From Chloroflexi bacterium AL-N1 (GTDB taxonomy: Bacteria > Chloroflexota > Chloroflexia > Chloroflexales > Roseiflexaceae): a DNA stretch of 64,000 nucleotides. Each line of letters begins with the position of its first letter. Within the stretch, counting starts at the first letter, position 1. The stretch spans positions 1 to 64,000 of the forward strand of contig WYDT01000015.1 in assembly GCA_013122435.1 (NCBI GenBank), read 5' to 3'. Under the pieces are notes generated by a model. The model saw only the letters and a program-made list of their open reading frames with translations, was not told the origin of the DNA and searched no databases. Shown piece after piece: positions 34,637 to 44,000 of the stretch. A program made the position numbers and the translations under genes.

Positions 34637-35324
34637 GTATATCTAATGGTTTGCGGAAGAGATCTTAAGACGATTTTGCATTGGCACTTTTTTGCTTCAG
34701 TGTCAACAAGGCCATGCCACTCTAATATTTCAATACAAATCACAGTTCATCGTGAACTGGATCGACAGCTTTTCCGAGGTGAGCAGGAGTATCTCACATT
34801 GGGTATAGCTTTTATACGATTTTGAGCCTCTCACGCGGGATTTTACGGTATCAAGATCTAGATTTTTTTGTGCCAGAGGGAGAAGCCATTCCTTGAAAGG
34901 GTATTTCTGAAAACAGCGCGGTATCGATTGTCTTACAGATGCGAAGCTTTACAGCATTACCAGAGATAACTTGTTGTAGCCAGACTATCGGCGCTACACG
35001 GAGTTCATCGGGCCATTGGGCTAACAACGAATCCAGACGATCAAGCGATTGCTCCAAGACACCAGCAGATTCGAGATGTTCAACATACACAACGACTTTC
35101 AGCCAGTTTTGTTCAGTCGGAGGTAGTGTTCATAGTTCGTTGATGGATAGATGCATATCAGTAGTGTATACGGTTTGCAGCTATGTAGCAGTGTAGTATA
35201 GTGTAACAACGAAGTGCAGGTCAAACCCTGCTGAAGTGTGTACATAGGATCAGCAGTGAGCGTTAGAGTATAGCATTCTAAGCCTCTGTTCCTCTGATTC
35301 TCTGTGTTATATATAGTGTGGTAA
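34637..35324. other. Long non-coding or decayed stretch
   Basis: About 690 bp without a convincing gene. On the minus strand 34851-35129 is open between two stops, with GTG as its only useful start (35090), giving about 80 residues (YVEHLESAGVLEQSLDRLDSLL...) of unknown type. It may be the end of a lost gene. The part at 35150-35310 is AT-rich and repetitive in TAGTGTA-like words. Confidence 0.4.
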
Positions 35325-35933
35325 TCAATCGTTCTGGTCAGGTATGTTGTTGTCATCATCTGCTGCAATCTCTACTTTTTCATAGATATCAGCCAGAGCA
35401 AGGACACATTGTATCGAGGTCAATTCAACCCGATCATGGAGATCAACAACTTCAGAAAGAACCCATGTGTTGTCACTCTGGCGTGCATAATGCTCAACAC
35501 GATAGTCATCCTGTGCAATCAGAATATATTCACGGAGCAATAACATCGTACGATAGTTCTGAAATGTCTTGCCACGACCATAGCTCTCAGTAGAAGGTGA
35601 CAAAACTTCAATAATAACGATGGGATTGACAAGCGTATCCTCACGCTCGTCTTCGAACTGACGCTGACCACAAACCACAGTAATGTCAGGGTAGGTGTAC
35701 AAACCTGTTTGTACAGCTTTCACACGCATATCGCTGGGAAAGACATTACAGTTACGCTTACGTAATTGAGCATGCAGACTGGCGTAGGTGTTGCCAGTGA
35801 TAAGATTATGTTGAACACTACCACCTACTATTGCATAAATAGTACCAGCAAAATACTCATGTTTCATGTCACTAGTTCGCTCAAGTTCGAGATATTCCGG
35901 GATCGTCATGTAAACTCCTGGTGGTGCTATCAT
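35325..35933 (-). CDS. Uma2 family (DUF820) putative endonuclease
   Basis: 202 residues from the ATG at 35933 (IAPPGVYMTIPEYLELERTS, the normal Uma2 opening; AGGAG eight bases upstream). The frame extends upstream, and an internal ATG at 35909 also has AGGAG. Family features: KHEYFAGTIYAIVGGS, the acidic TYPDITVVCG, and IIEVLSPSTESYGRGKTFQNY, with the Asp and Glu-x-Leu of a PD-(D/E)XK-like nuclease fold. Uma2 genes are numerous in cyanobacteria and Chloroflexota; the biological role is unknown. Confidence 0.88.
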   Translation of the reverse strand: MIAPPGVYMTIPEYLELERTSDMKHEYFAGTIYAIVGGSVQHNLITGNTYASLHAQLRKRNCNVFPSDMRVKAVQTGLYTYPDITVVCGQRQFEDEREDTLVNPIVIIEVLSPSTESYGRGKTFQNYRTMLLLREYILIAQDDYRVEHYARQSDNTWVLSEVVDLHDRVELTSIQCVLALADIYEKVEIAADDDNNIPDQND

Positions 35934-36098
35934 CACATAACTCCTGGTACACATCGGCTTGCTTGCTCCAACGATAGCAGGTTTTGATAGTTTCATAAGT
36001 GAGTCGGGTAAAGGCTTTGTGGAAGCACATATTTCGCTGCTAAACAGGTTACCATGACCGTGATAAAGCCAACACTCATATTGGAAAGAAACTATAGT

Positions 36099-36516
36099 AT
36101 GCGTGCTAAACCACCAAACGCACGTTTCGTGAATCCACCAGCCTTATTACCACCTAACGGATATACCCACGCGGTAGAGGTCACGGGCGGTCGTACCATG
36201 TATATCTCTGGACAGATCGCCATGAACGCCGATGGGCAAATTATTGGGCCAGGGATATGCAAGCCCAGACAGCGCACGTGTTTGCGAACTTACAGACCGC
36301 GCTCGAAGCTGTCAGAGCAACGTTTGATCACGTCGACAAGCTGACCTACTACCTTGTCGACATCACCCAGATAGCTGCTGTTCGTGAGATACACAACCAA
36401 TAATCAATTCACACCATCCACCGGCAAGTTCAGCAGTTGAAGTGCGGCAGTTGATTCACGAGGCTTTGTTGATTGAAATCAATGCAGTTGCCGTAACCTC
36501 AATGAACATGTCATAA
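36099..36516 (+). pseudogene. Frameshifted RidA family protein
   Basis: The start is typical RidA (NARFVNPPALLPPNGYTHAVEVTGGRTMYISGQIAMNADGQIIGPG). Near 36252 the frame changes, and MQAQTAHVFANLQTALEAVRATFDHVDKLTYYLVDI...VREIHNQ continues in another, stopping at TAA 36401-36403. A third frame carries PPASSAVEVRQLIHEALLIEINAVAVTS to TAA 36514-36516. RidA proteins deaminate reactive enamine/imine intermediates. Two frameshifts make this copy non-functional. The frame also extends upstream to an ATG at 36054. Confidence 0.85.
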
Positions 36517-36646
36517 TAGAACAAGCATTGCGGTGAAAATCATAAGTCGTACTGCACCATAATAGTTATCTTGATCGTACAATACAGAGAAACAAATAGA
36601 AAAAGCCTTGTGCGCTTAAAATCATACACATATTTTATGGGGGACA

Positions 36647-37144
36647 ATGATGAGTTTTTTAGACAATATTAGCAAAACTATTGGACAGGGGATTGATCGG
36701 GCAAAATTTGAAGCAGATAAGTTTCAAAAAGTCAATCAAATACGCAGCGAACTCTCCGAACTACGCAAGAAAATAGATGGGCAACGTTTGGAACTCAGTG
36801 ATAAGGCAACAGAACTGTATCGTGCCGGGCAGATTCAATCGCTTACACTGGGCGAGCTTATCCAGAACATTGACGCATTGCGGGCACAGATCACCCTGAA
36901 AGAAGAGGAACTGAAGGCATCACAAGTAGTCGCGCCACCAACTCCTCCAACCAACACAAGCCCATCATCGCAATCGGTGCCAGTGAGTGTGGAGCCACCA
37001 ACCCAGCCATTTCCGCAACCCACACCACCACCACAGGAAGCAGCAGCACCTGCATCTGCCACGAAAGCATGCCCACACTGCCAATCCCAAATGCCAGAGA
37101 CATCGCTCTTCTGTCCAGGTTGTGGTGCACGCGTGAGTCAGTAG
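36647..37144 (+). CDS. Coiled-coil protein with C-terminal zinc ribbon
   Basis: 165 residues. Residues 1-90 are helical (SKTIGQGIDRAKFEADKFQKVNQIRSEL..., heptad-like), followed by a Pro/Gln-rich linker (about 95-135). The C-terminal zinc ribbon is CPHCQSQMPETSLFCPGCG (two CxxC pairs, 12 residues between them). Such proteins are usually small scaffolds or regulators; function unknown. Two ATGs in a row (36647, 36650) follow a GGGGG stretch. It sits 48 bp before bluB. Confidence 0.75.
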   Translation: MMSFLDNISKTIGQGIDRAKFEADKFQKVNQIRSELSELRKKIDGQRLELSDKATELYRAGQIQSLTLGELIQNIDALRAQITLKEEELKASQVVAPPTPPTNTSPSSQSVPVSVEPPTQPFPQPTPPPQEAAAPASATKACPHCQSQMPETSLFCPGCGARVSQ

Positions 37145-37192
37145 AACACAGTTGTGCTGACATCAATTAATTGAAAGATCTTTAGAATTACA

Positions 37193-37831
37193 ATGAATAT
37201 ATCTGACACTGAGCGCAACGCCATTTATCGCAATATCTATTTACGGCGTGATGTGCGGAGCGACTTTAAGCCAGACACCATACCAGATGATGTCCTGATG
37301 AGAATATTGGAAGCTGCTCACCACGCACCCAGCGTCGGCTTTATGCAGCCCTGGGACTTTATTGTCGTGAAAAGTACAGAAATCAGGAGCCGCATCAAGG
37401 ACGGTTTTGAGCAAGCCAACCATGAAGCAGCACAACTCTTTACTGGCGAACGACGTGAGAAGTATGAGTCGCTGAAATTGGAAGGGATCATGGAGTCAGC
37501 ACTAGGTGTGTGTGTGACCTGTGATCGCCAAAGAACCGGTAAAGTGGTGCTGGGAAAAACTGCTAATCCTGAGATGGATATCTATAGCACCGTCTGTGCG
37601 GTTCACACTATCTGGCTCGCAGCGAGGGCCGAAAACATTGGCGTGGGGTGGGTAAGCATCATTCATAACGAGGTGTTACGAGAAGCACTTCACATACCCG
37701 AACATATTGTACCAATCGCCTACTTATGTATGGGATATACTACCAAGTTTAGTGAGACACCCGAACTTGAAAAAAAGCGATGGCAGAGTCGTTTGCCACT
37801 TGAGCCATTGCTTCATTATGACAAATGGTAG
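37193..37831 (+). CDS. bluB: 5,6-dimethylbenzimidazole synthase
   Basis: 212 residues of the nitroreductase-like BluB family. The enzyme cuts FMNH2 with oxygen to make the lower ligand of vitamin B12. Matching segments are IYLRRDVRSDFKP, HHAPSVGFMQPWDF, LGVCVTCDRQRTG, GKTANPEMDIYSTVCAVHTIWLA and GVGWVSII. No other cobalamin gene is in the window. The C-terminal KKRWQSRLPLEPLLHYDKW is also typical. No strong ribosome site; a bidirectional hairpin follows. Confidence 0.93.
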   Translation: MNISDTERNAIYRNIYLRRDVRSDFKPDTIPDDVLMRILEAAHHAPSVGFMQPWDFIVVKSTEIRSRIKDGFEQANHEAAQLFTGERREKYESLKLEGIMESALGVCVTCDRQRTGKVVLGKTANPEMDIYSTVCAVHTIWLAARAENIGVGWVSIIHNEVLREALHIPEHIVPIAYLCMGYTTKFSETPELEKKRWQSRLPLEPLLHYDKW

Positions 37832-37858
37832 GGCAGCATCCACCACAAACTGAATAAA

Positions 37859-37890
37859 CATGGGCGCGCGGTTTTCGCCGTGCGCCCATG
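37859..37890. terminator. Strong hairpin between convergent bluB and terpene cyclase genes
   Basis: Arms 37859-37871 and 37878-37890 (CATGGGCGCGCGG against CCGTGCGCCCATG, one G-T pair) around the six-base loop TTTTCG. It lies between two convergent genes, so it probably stops transcription both ways. Confidence 0.6.
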
Positions 37891-37930
37891 TTCATACATC
37901 ATACTAGCTATCAATTATAACAAGCCTGCA

Positions 37931-39478
37931 TTATGCTGCCTTTTCGCGTGCCTGCATAGCTTGTGCTTGATCACCCATAGCGAGAGATAGCGCCGCCAAT
38001 TCAAAGGCACGCGCTACACGCGGTGGATAATACGACTCTTTCCCCATCCACAACGGACATCCATGCATTGAAAACGGACGATAGGACTCGATCAGCCAGC
38101 GTTCAGCGCGCTCAAGCGCTAAGCGTCCTCGATCATTGAGCAATTCAGCCCGCAATAAAAGCCGCAAAGCAATCGTACTATAGGCTGTCTCTTCAGTGTT
38201 CGATTCGGCGGTGCCCCATCCTCCATCCAATCGCTGGTGTTGTAGCAATCCTTCAACGGCATGCATCAACACATATTCATACGGTGTTCCTATCAGCGCA
38301 ATCATGACCTGTGACGTGGCATAAATCCATGAACCATGCCATTTATCACCGCTCCAACGACCATCAAGCGCCTGTCGATCAACGAGATAACGCAACGATT
38401 CAAGGGGTGTTTCGCCACAGAGGTTGAGCGCATGGGCGGCATGAGCCGTAACTGAGATCGACGGTTGCAACTCGTACGACCACGTACAGAAATGATCACC
38501 AACATTAAACTGGCGAATAACTGAGGGATCAATAGGATACCTTGAACCACGGAGTACTGCGACCGCCACCGCTGTGTCATCGCCATCAGGAATAAAGTGA
38601 TCGCTCATACTCAGTCCTTGAGCTGTGACAGCCTGGGCGAGATCATCAAGTTGTGGTTGTACAATCTCCTGCACGATCGGATGGTCCATCAATCCGCTGA
38701 TAAATAGCGCATAGAGACCAAAAGATTGCTCGAAACGATTGATGGGCCACACAGTAGGCACAATACCAGCAATACCTTCATTACTCGCATATGCAGCCTG
38801 TGCGAGATAATCCTGTGCTGTATGACGCACAGTATCAATACCATCGACATGAATGGTGGCACGTAACCAGGCAGCCGTGGCCGATGGGTTGTGGCCAACA
38901 CTCCCGGCTTGATCCAGCGGTATCGGAAACGGGTTATCGCCCCACGACTCCCACGAATGCGCTGCTGTGGTAGCTATCTTCGCGGTGTCTGGCAATTGTG
39001 CAAGCATATGGCAACGCCGCTGACCCAGTTTGATGAGTGACTCGTATGGCTCTTTGGAAATCGGGAGACCTGCTTCTGCAGCATCACAAAGCAATCTAGG
39101 CAGGATCAGTTCCGCACCAACCGGAATATCATCAGGTAATTCGCCATGCCACTGTGACGACTGTTCGTGGAGAAAATGTATGCCCGCATCAACAGCGTCC
39201 TGGAAGTATCCATACCGCTCGAAGGTGTGGATAGCCAGTATCGCTGCCAGAGTTGACATATCACGCGTTTTTGGGAGATGTGTCACACCCCAACCACCAT
39301 CGCTCCCTTGTTGATTTAAAAGCCAACGTATCCCTGGTTCTGGATCAATAATACACGGAGCCAAACGTAACACCTGGGCAGAGTCATACACCGAAGCATT
39401 AATTTGACCGCCATCCTTCCCCAGTTCTCGCACGACATGCAATAAGTCTGTCATCATAACATCAAACATGCGATTCAT
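37931..39478 (-). CDS. Class II diterpene cyclase-like (copalyl/kolavenyl-type) terpene cyclase
   Basis: About 515 residues. The class II protonation motif DGDDTA lies near residue 297 (HFIPDGDDTAVAVAVL). QW-like repeats typical of the squalene-hopene/diterpene cyclase fold occur as QQGSDGGWG, LDGRWSGDKW and QRLDGGWGTAESNTEETAYSTIALRLL. The N-terminus LLHVVRELGKDGGQINASVYDSAQVLRL is that of bacterial class II diterpene cyclases such as the Herpetosiphon kolavenyl diphosphate synthase. The class I DDxxD site is absent, so the product should be a cyclic diphosphate from GGPP. The start is uncertain (GTG 39493, ATG 39478, ATGs near 39457). No class I synthase, GGPP synthase or P450 is adjacent. 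Confidence 0.88.
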   Translation of the reverse strand: MNRMFDVMMTDLLHVVRELGKDGGQINASVYDSAQVLRLAPCIIDPEPGIRWLLNQQGSDGGWGVTHLPKTRDMSTLAAILAIHTFERYGYFQDAVDAGIHFLHEQSSQWHGELPDDIPVGAELILPRLLCDAAEAGLPISKEPYESLIKLGQRRCHMLAQLPDTAKIATTAAHSWESWGDNPFPIPLDQAGSVGHNPSATAAWLRATIHVDGIDTVRHTAQDYLAQAAYASNEGIAGIVPTVWPINRFEQSFGLYALFISGLMDHPIVQEIVQPQLDDLAQAVTAQGLSMSDHFIPDGDDTAVAVAVLRGSRYPIDPSVIRQFNVGDHFCTWSYELQPSISVTAHAAHALNLCGETPLESLRYLVDRQALDGRWSGDKWHGSWIYATSQVMIALIGTPYEYVLMHAVEGLLQHQRLDGGWGTAESNTEETAYSTIALRLLLRAELLNDRGRLALERAERWLIESYRPFSMHGCPLWMGKESYYPPRVARAFELAALSLAMGDQAQAMQAREKAA

Positions 39479-39493
39479 AACATCAAACCCCAC

Positions 39494-40062
39494 TTCATTA
39501 AGATAAAAGATGCTGTGTTGAAAATGAATACGTCAAAACCCGATGGCGATGGCATTGTCGTAAGTAGCTCTAGCAAGCAGTGCACTTTTGGCATACCAAA
39601 GAGCAGCACAATCACATTGTGTAGCACTTATGACAACCAGATGAAGAGTTCACAGGCGAGGTGTTGAAAGGGTGCCGTCAGGGCATACACGCATACCAAA
39701 CGCGACGACGTTAATCGCAAGTATGTTTGCGACTATCTAATACCACAATTGCTTAACAGGGCCGTTTGATGACTCGTTACATGGAGGGATTAAAGAAGTT
39801 CAGCTTAAACTGTACTTGATGTTAGTTCCAAGATACGCCCGTCACGGATGTATCTGTATGTCAGTTATACGTATATAGATGGTATCTGGTTTTCTGAATA
39901 TCATTATTTTTATTACATAAAGTAGTAATCTAAAGAGGAACCTGAAACAAAGCAACATATAGAGCCCTGGCTACCAACATACATACACAAAAAAATGAGG
40001 TGTGGCACACCCCATCTTTGATCTGCTTACTCTGCAATTGTACAAAATCTGAAAAAAGTCAG
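39494..40062. other. Intergenic region
   Basis: About 570 bp upstream of the terpene cyclase and downstream of the glycine-zipper gene. No reading frame was credible. A terminator sits at 39989-40015; the central part is AT-rich near 39880-39940. The cyclase promoter must lie at the left end but was not identified. Confidence 0.4.
39989..40015 (-). terminator. Rho-independent terminator of the glycine-zipper gene
   Basis: On the minus strand the stem ATGGGGTGT/ACACCTCAT (one mismatch) is followed at once by a run of T (the A-run at 39989-39995 on plus). It is about 50 bp after the stop codon. Confidence 0.75.
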
Positions 40063-40578
40063 CTAGTGTGTGGCACTACCGTGGCTAATCGAGGTTGCAC
40101 GGTTTTGCTGCATGATAGAACTGGCACTATCGACAAGTTCATCTGATGATTTGACCACAACCTGTGGACCCTGAAACCCGGCACTGGCAATAATACGATT
40201 GACTATTTGCACAATGATTCCAGCCACGAGGCCGATAAGCGCACCCGCCAATGCACCCAGACCTGCGCCTAAGGCTAACATGCCAGCCGCTGAAGCCATT
40301 GTCCCACCAGGCCGTACCAAACCAAGTGGCACAGCATTGAAATGGCCTGAACCAACCAGTACACCGATGATAAGACCAAAGAGAGTCGCATACACCGCGA
40401 TGATGCCCATCAATTCCAGCGTTTGATTTTTTCCTTCCACACCATAATCACCTGAAGCAGGATTTTCGCCAGGGACGAGTTTGATGGCGTGTGCAGGTAC
40501 ACCACTTCCTACCAAAGCCTGTACCGTTCGTTGTGCACTCTCGTCATTGTCGAACTGGCCAGTAATCGTTTTAGACAT
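40063..40578 (-). CDS. Glycine-zipper membrane protein (general stress protein-like)
   Basis: 171 residues. The N-terminal ~45 residues look like the small stress-protein domain that binds through FDNDESAQRTVQALVGSGVPAH. Two Gly/Ala-rich membrane segments follow (IIAVYATLFGLIIGVLVGSGHF and ASAAGMLALGAGLGALAGALIGLVAGIIV). Related to YtxH/17M-like stress proteins; function unknown. AGGG eight bases upstream of the ATG and a terminator after the stop make it a single-gene unit. Confidence 0.7.
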   Translation of the reverse strand: MSKTITGQFDNDESAQRTVQALVGSGVPAHAIKLVPGENPASGDYGVEGKNQTLELMGIIAVYATLFGLIIGVLVGSGHFNAVPLGLVRPGGTMASAAGMLALGAGLGALAGALIGLVAGIIVQIVNRIIASAGFQGPQVVVKSSDELVDSASSIMQQNRATSISHGSATH

Positions 40579-40726
40579 AGCTGTATCCCTCTAGCTGAGA
40601 ACACAAAATACCCTATAGAGTATACGCAACATAATTGTGATTGTATGCGCCATCTCACGCAGAGAATAGGGCCACAACACTTTGGGGTATGAATAGCTAT
40701 AGTGTATCATACTTTAGACCTACGTA

Positions 40727-40788
40727 TTATCCACAGTTATACACAGCTTTTCCACAAAAAATACTTACACATCTGCCACTTATCCACT
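40727..40788 (+). promoter_or_regulatory. DnaA-box cluster upstream of dnaE
   Basis: Four 9-mers in the same orientation: TTATCCACA (40727-40735), TTATACACA (40737-40745), TTTTCCACA (40748-40756) and TTATCCACT (40780-40788). The first two match TTATNCACA exactly; the others have one mismatch each. The first three are spaced 10 and 11 bp apart, one helical turn. It could control dnaE by DnaA, titrate DnaA, or be part of an origin. Confidence 0.7.
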
Positions 40789-40808
40789 GGAATAAGTCCG
40801 CATGAGTG

Positions 40809-40817
40809 TGCTATAAT
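40809..40817 (+). promoter_or_regulatory. Extended -10 element of dnaE
   Basis: TGCTATAAT at 40809-40817, about 20 bp after the last DnaA box and about 190 bases before the dnaE start codon. It predicts a long 5' leader. Confidence 0.5.
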
Positions 40818-40859
40818 AGACGAGTCGGGACATCACAGGAGGGACAGAGCCTGCACATT

Positions 40860-41018
40860 ATGTATACACATCCCGTCCTGAAGCGAATTCTTCTGACAGC
40901 CTTTGACACTCATACCATGCAATACCTGATTAGTGAGTCTTTGCGAAGAGTGTTTTTAATAAAAAGTGTAAAAAGTTTTATTCTTGTCCACACCAAACCA
41001 GGGGTACCGCATGAATGA
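40860..41018 (+). CDS. Possible leader ORF overlapping the dnaE start
   Basis: An ATG at 40860 opens 52 codons whose TGA (41016-41018) overlaps the dnaE start region (ATGAATGA). AGGAGGG lies at 40837-40843, rather far (16 bases) from this ATG. The peptide is basic in the middle (LRRVFLIKSVKSF) and not recognised. Translation through it could couple to dnaE; it may equally be chance. Confidence 0.25.
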   Translation: MYTHPVLKRILLTAFDTHTMQYLISESLRRVFLIKSVKSFILVHTKPGVPHE

Positions 41019-44000
41019 TTTTACCCACTTACACGTTCACTCCGAATATAGTCTGCTTGATGGCTACGCGACCACGAAAGACATTGCCGAACGTGCTGCT
41101 GAACTGGGTATGGACAGCATCGCCATTACCGATCATGGGGTGATGTACGGAGCGATTGAGTTCTACGAGTCTGCCAAAAAGGCTGGTGTCAAACCCATTA
41201 TTGGCATGGAAGCCTATGTTGCACCCAGAGCACGGACCGAACCTGCGAAGCGAGGCAGCAAAAGCGCCTACCATCTGCTTATGCTCGCCAAGAACGAGGT
41301 CGGATACCGTAACCTCACAAAGCTCACGACACTTGCCCATCTCGAAGGCTACTCTGGCCGCGGTGTATTTGCCCGGCCCCGCATCGACCGCGAACTGTTG
41401 GAGCAATACCACGAAGGGTTGGTCTTAACCTCATCGTGTATCGCTGGTGAAGTCATTCAGCACCTCACGCAAAACCAAAAGGATCAGGCCCGCCAAACCG
41501 CTGCCTGGTACCGCGACCTGCTCGGTGCTGAGAATTACTATCTGGAACTACAACTGCACGGTAACACTCCTGAACTAGCGGAGATTAACGACGAACTCGT
41601 GCGAATTGGCAAAGAGTTGAACATCCCACTGGTTGCCACTAATGACACGCATTTTGTGCGGAGCGAAGACCTCGAAGCCCACAAGATGATTATGGCAATG
41701 GGGTTCAATATGACGCTGCAAGAGTTGTGTAGTAAAAACTATGATATGGATGAGACCTACCATATCATGAGCGGCGAGGAGATGTGGCAGCGTTTCAAAA
41801 AATATGGGATTGAGCCACTTGAGAATACGCGTCGTATTGCTGACATGTGCAATCTCAACCTCGAATTTGGACGGGTTGAATTACCGGCATTTGAAATCCC
41901 TGAAGGTCACAATGCTTCATCATACCTCAAATTTGTGTGTGAAGAAGGCTTGATGAAACGCTGTAATGGCGAGCCACCAGAAGAATACTTTCAGCGGCTT
42001 GAATACGAACTGGATGTCATCAACCAGACTGGTTTCCCCGATTATATGCTGATTGTATGGGATTATGTGCGGTACGCCCGTGAACGCAATATCCCCTGTC
42101 TCCCGCGTGGTTCCGCTGGGGCATCGCTCGTGTTGTATTGCCTGGAAGTCACCGACGTCGATCCAATTGAAAACAAGCTGCTGTTTGAACGCTTCCTCAG
42201 TCCTGAGCGGCTTGAAATGCCTGATGTCGATACGGATTTTGCCGACAGCCGCCGTCACGAAATCCTGGAGTATATTGCCCACAAATACGGACGCGAAAAC
42301 ACTGCCCAGATCATCACGTATGGCACGCTGGGAGCTAAAGCCGCCCTGCGCGATGTCGGACGCACACTCAACCTGCCTCTGCCTGATGTCGACCGGGTGG
42401 CCAAGCTGATACCAACTCTCCCTGTCGGCACCAACATCGCACAAGCACTGGAGCGCGTTCCCGATCTCAAGCAGATCTACGACAACAATCCTGAGATGCA
42501 AAACCTGATCAACTGGGCACAAAAGGTTGAGGGGCGCATGAAGAACGTGGGAACACACGCCTGTGGTCTGGTCGTTAGCCGGAACCCCCTCGACCAGGTG
42601 GTACCACTGCAGCGTACCACCAAGGACGAGAACGCAGTGATGGCATCCTACGAAGGACCCACGCTGGCGAAGATTGGTCTACTCAAAATGGACATCCTTG
42701 GGTTGACCAACCTGTCAATTGTAGCTGAGGCCCTGAATTATATCGAAGAAACCACTGGCAATCGCTTTGCATTGGCCGATATTCCGCTTCAGGACACCCC
42801 AACCTTTGAGAGCCTGGGGCGCGGCGAAACCACAAATGTGTTCCAGTTTGAATCTACGGGCATGACGCGCTATCTCACGCAACTTAAACCGACTCGTGTG
42901 GGTGACCTTTATGCGATGGTTGCGCTCTATCGTCCAGGGCCACTGGAACAGATTCCGGTCTATATTCACAACAAAAATAACCCACAGGATATCAAATATC
43001 TCCATCCCATCCTTGAGCCTATTCTTGCCGACACCTACGGCGTTATTGTCTATCAAGAACAAATTATGCAGTTGCTCCAGGCAATTGCCGGATATACGCT
43101 CGGTCAAGCGTACATTGTGCTAAAAGCCATCGGGAAGAAAAAACGTGATCTGATGGCCTCTGAAGAACCGCGCTTCAAGGATGGATGTGTCAAGAATGGC
43201 CTGACCAGAGATCAGGCCGACACGTTGTGGGACCTCATTCAGCCATTTGCGGGCTATTCCTTCAATCGGCCTCACTCAACGCTGTACGGTCTACTGAGCT
43301 ATCAGACTGCCTATCTCAAGGTGAACTATCCAACTGAATACATGACCGCCGTGTTGTCCGCTTCCGCCAGTGAAACCGAAGCCGTGACCAAAAGCGTGAA
43401 TGAGTGTGGTCGTCTGGGCGTCGTGGTGCTGCCGGTCGACATCAACCGCAGTAACATTGGCTTTACGATTGAAGATATACCCGATGGCCAGTTGACTGAA
43501 TATGAGAACCGTAAAGCCATTCGCTTTGGTCTTTCAGCCATTCGCAACGTTGGTGAAGGACCATTACATGTCATTCTAAAAGCCCGTAAGGAAAGTGGAC
43601 CCTTTCAATCACTCGAAGACTTCTGTGATCGGGTCGAGCGTTCAGCGTTAAATAAACGTGTGTTGGAAAGCCTCATTAAGTGTGGCGCACTCGATGGTAT
43701 GCCTGGCACCCGCCGCCAAAAGCTAGCCATTCTTGAACAGGCTCTGTCAGCGGGGATCGAGGCACAGCGCGCACGAGAGGCAGGGCAGGCCAGTATGTTC
43801 GATCTGCTCGGAGCCAGTGGCGATAGCACGAACGCTGCGGTACAGTCTATTCCGCTTCCCGTCGTGAAAGAGGAACCTGACCATTACAAAGAGCAATTGG
43901 CGTGGGAAAAAGAACTGCTGGGGATGTATGTCTCCGATCATCCTATCGCGCGAGCCCTTGAGCAAATCGACTTGAGTAATATCACATCGATCAGTCAGGC

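Noticed and set aside
34851-35129. Minus-strand frame of about 80-90 codons
   Set aside because: Only a GTG start, no ribosome site, no recognised family, in a decayed stretch.
40727-40788. Calling the DnaA-box cluster oriC
   Set aside because: No dnaA, dnaN or parAB gene nearby and skew or coverage cannot be measured here; kept as a DnaA-binding region only.
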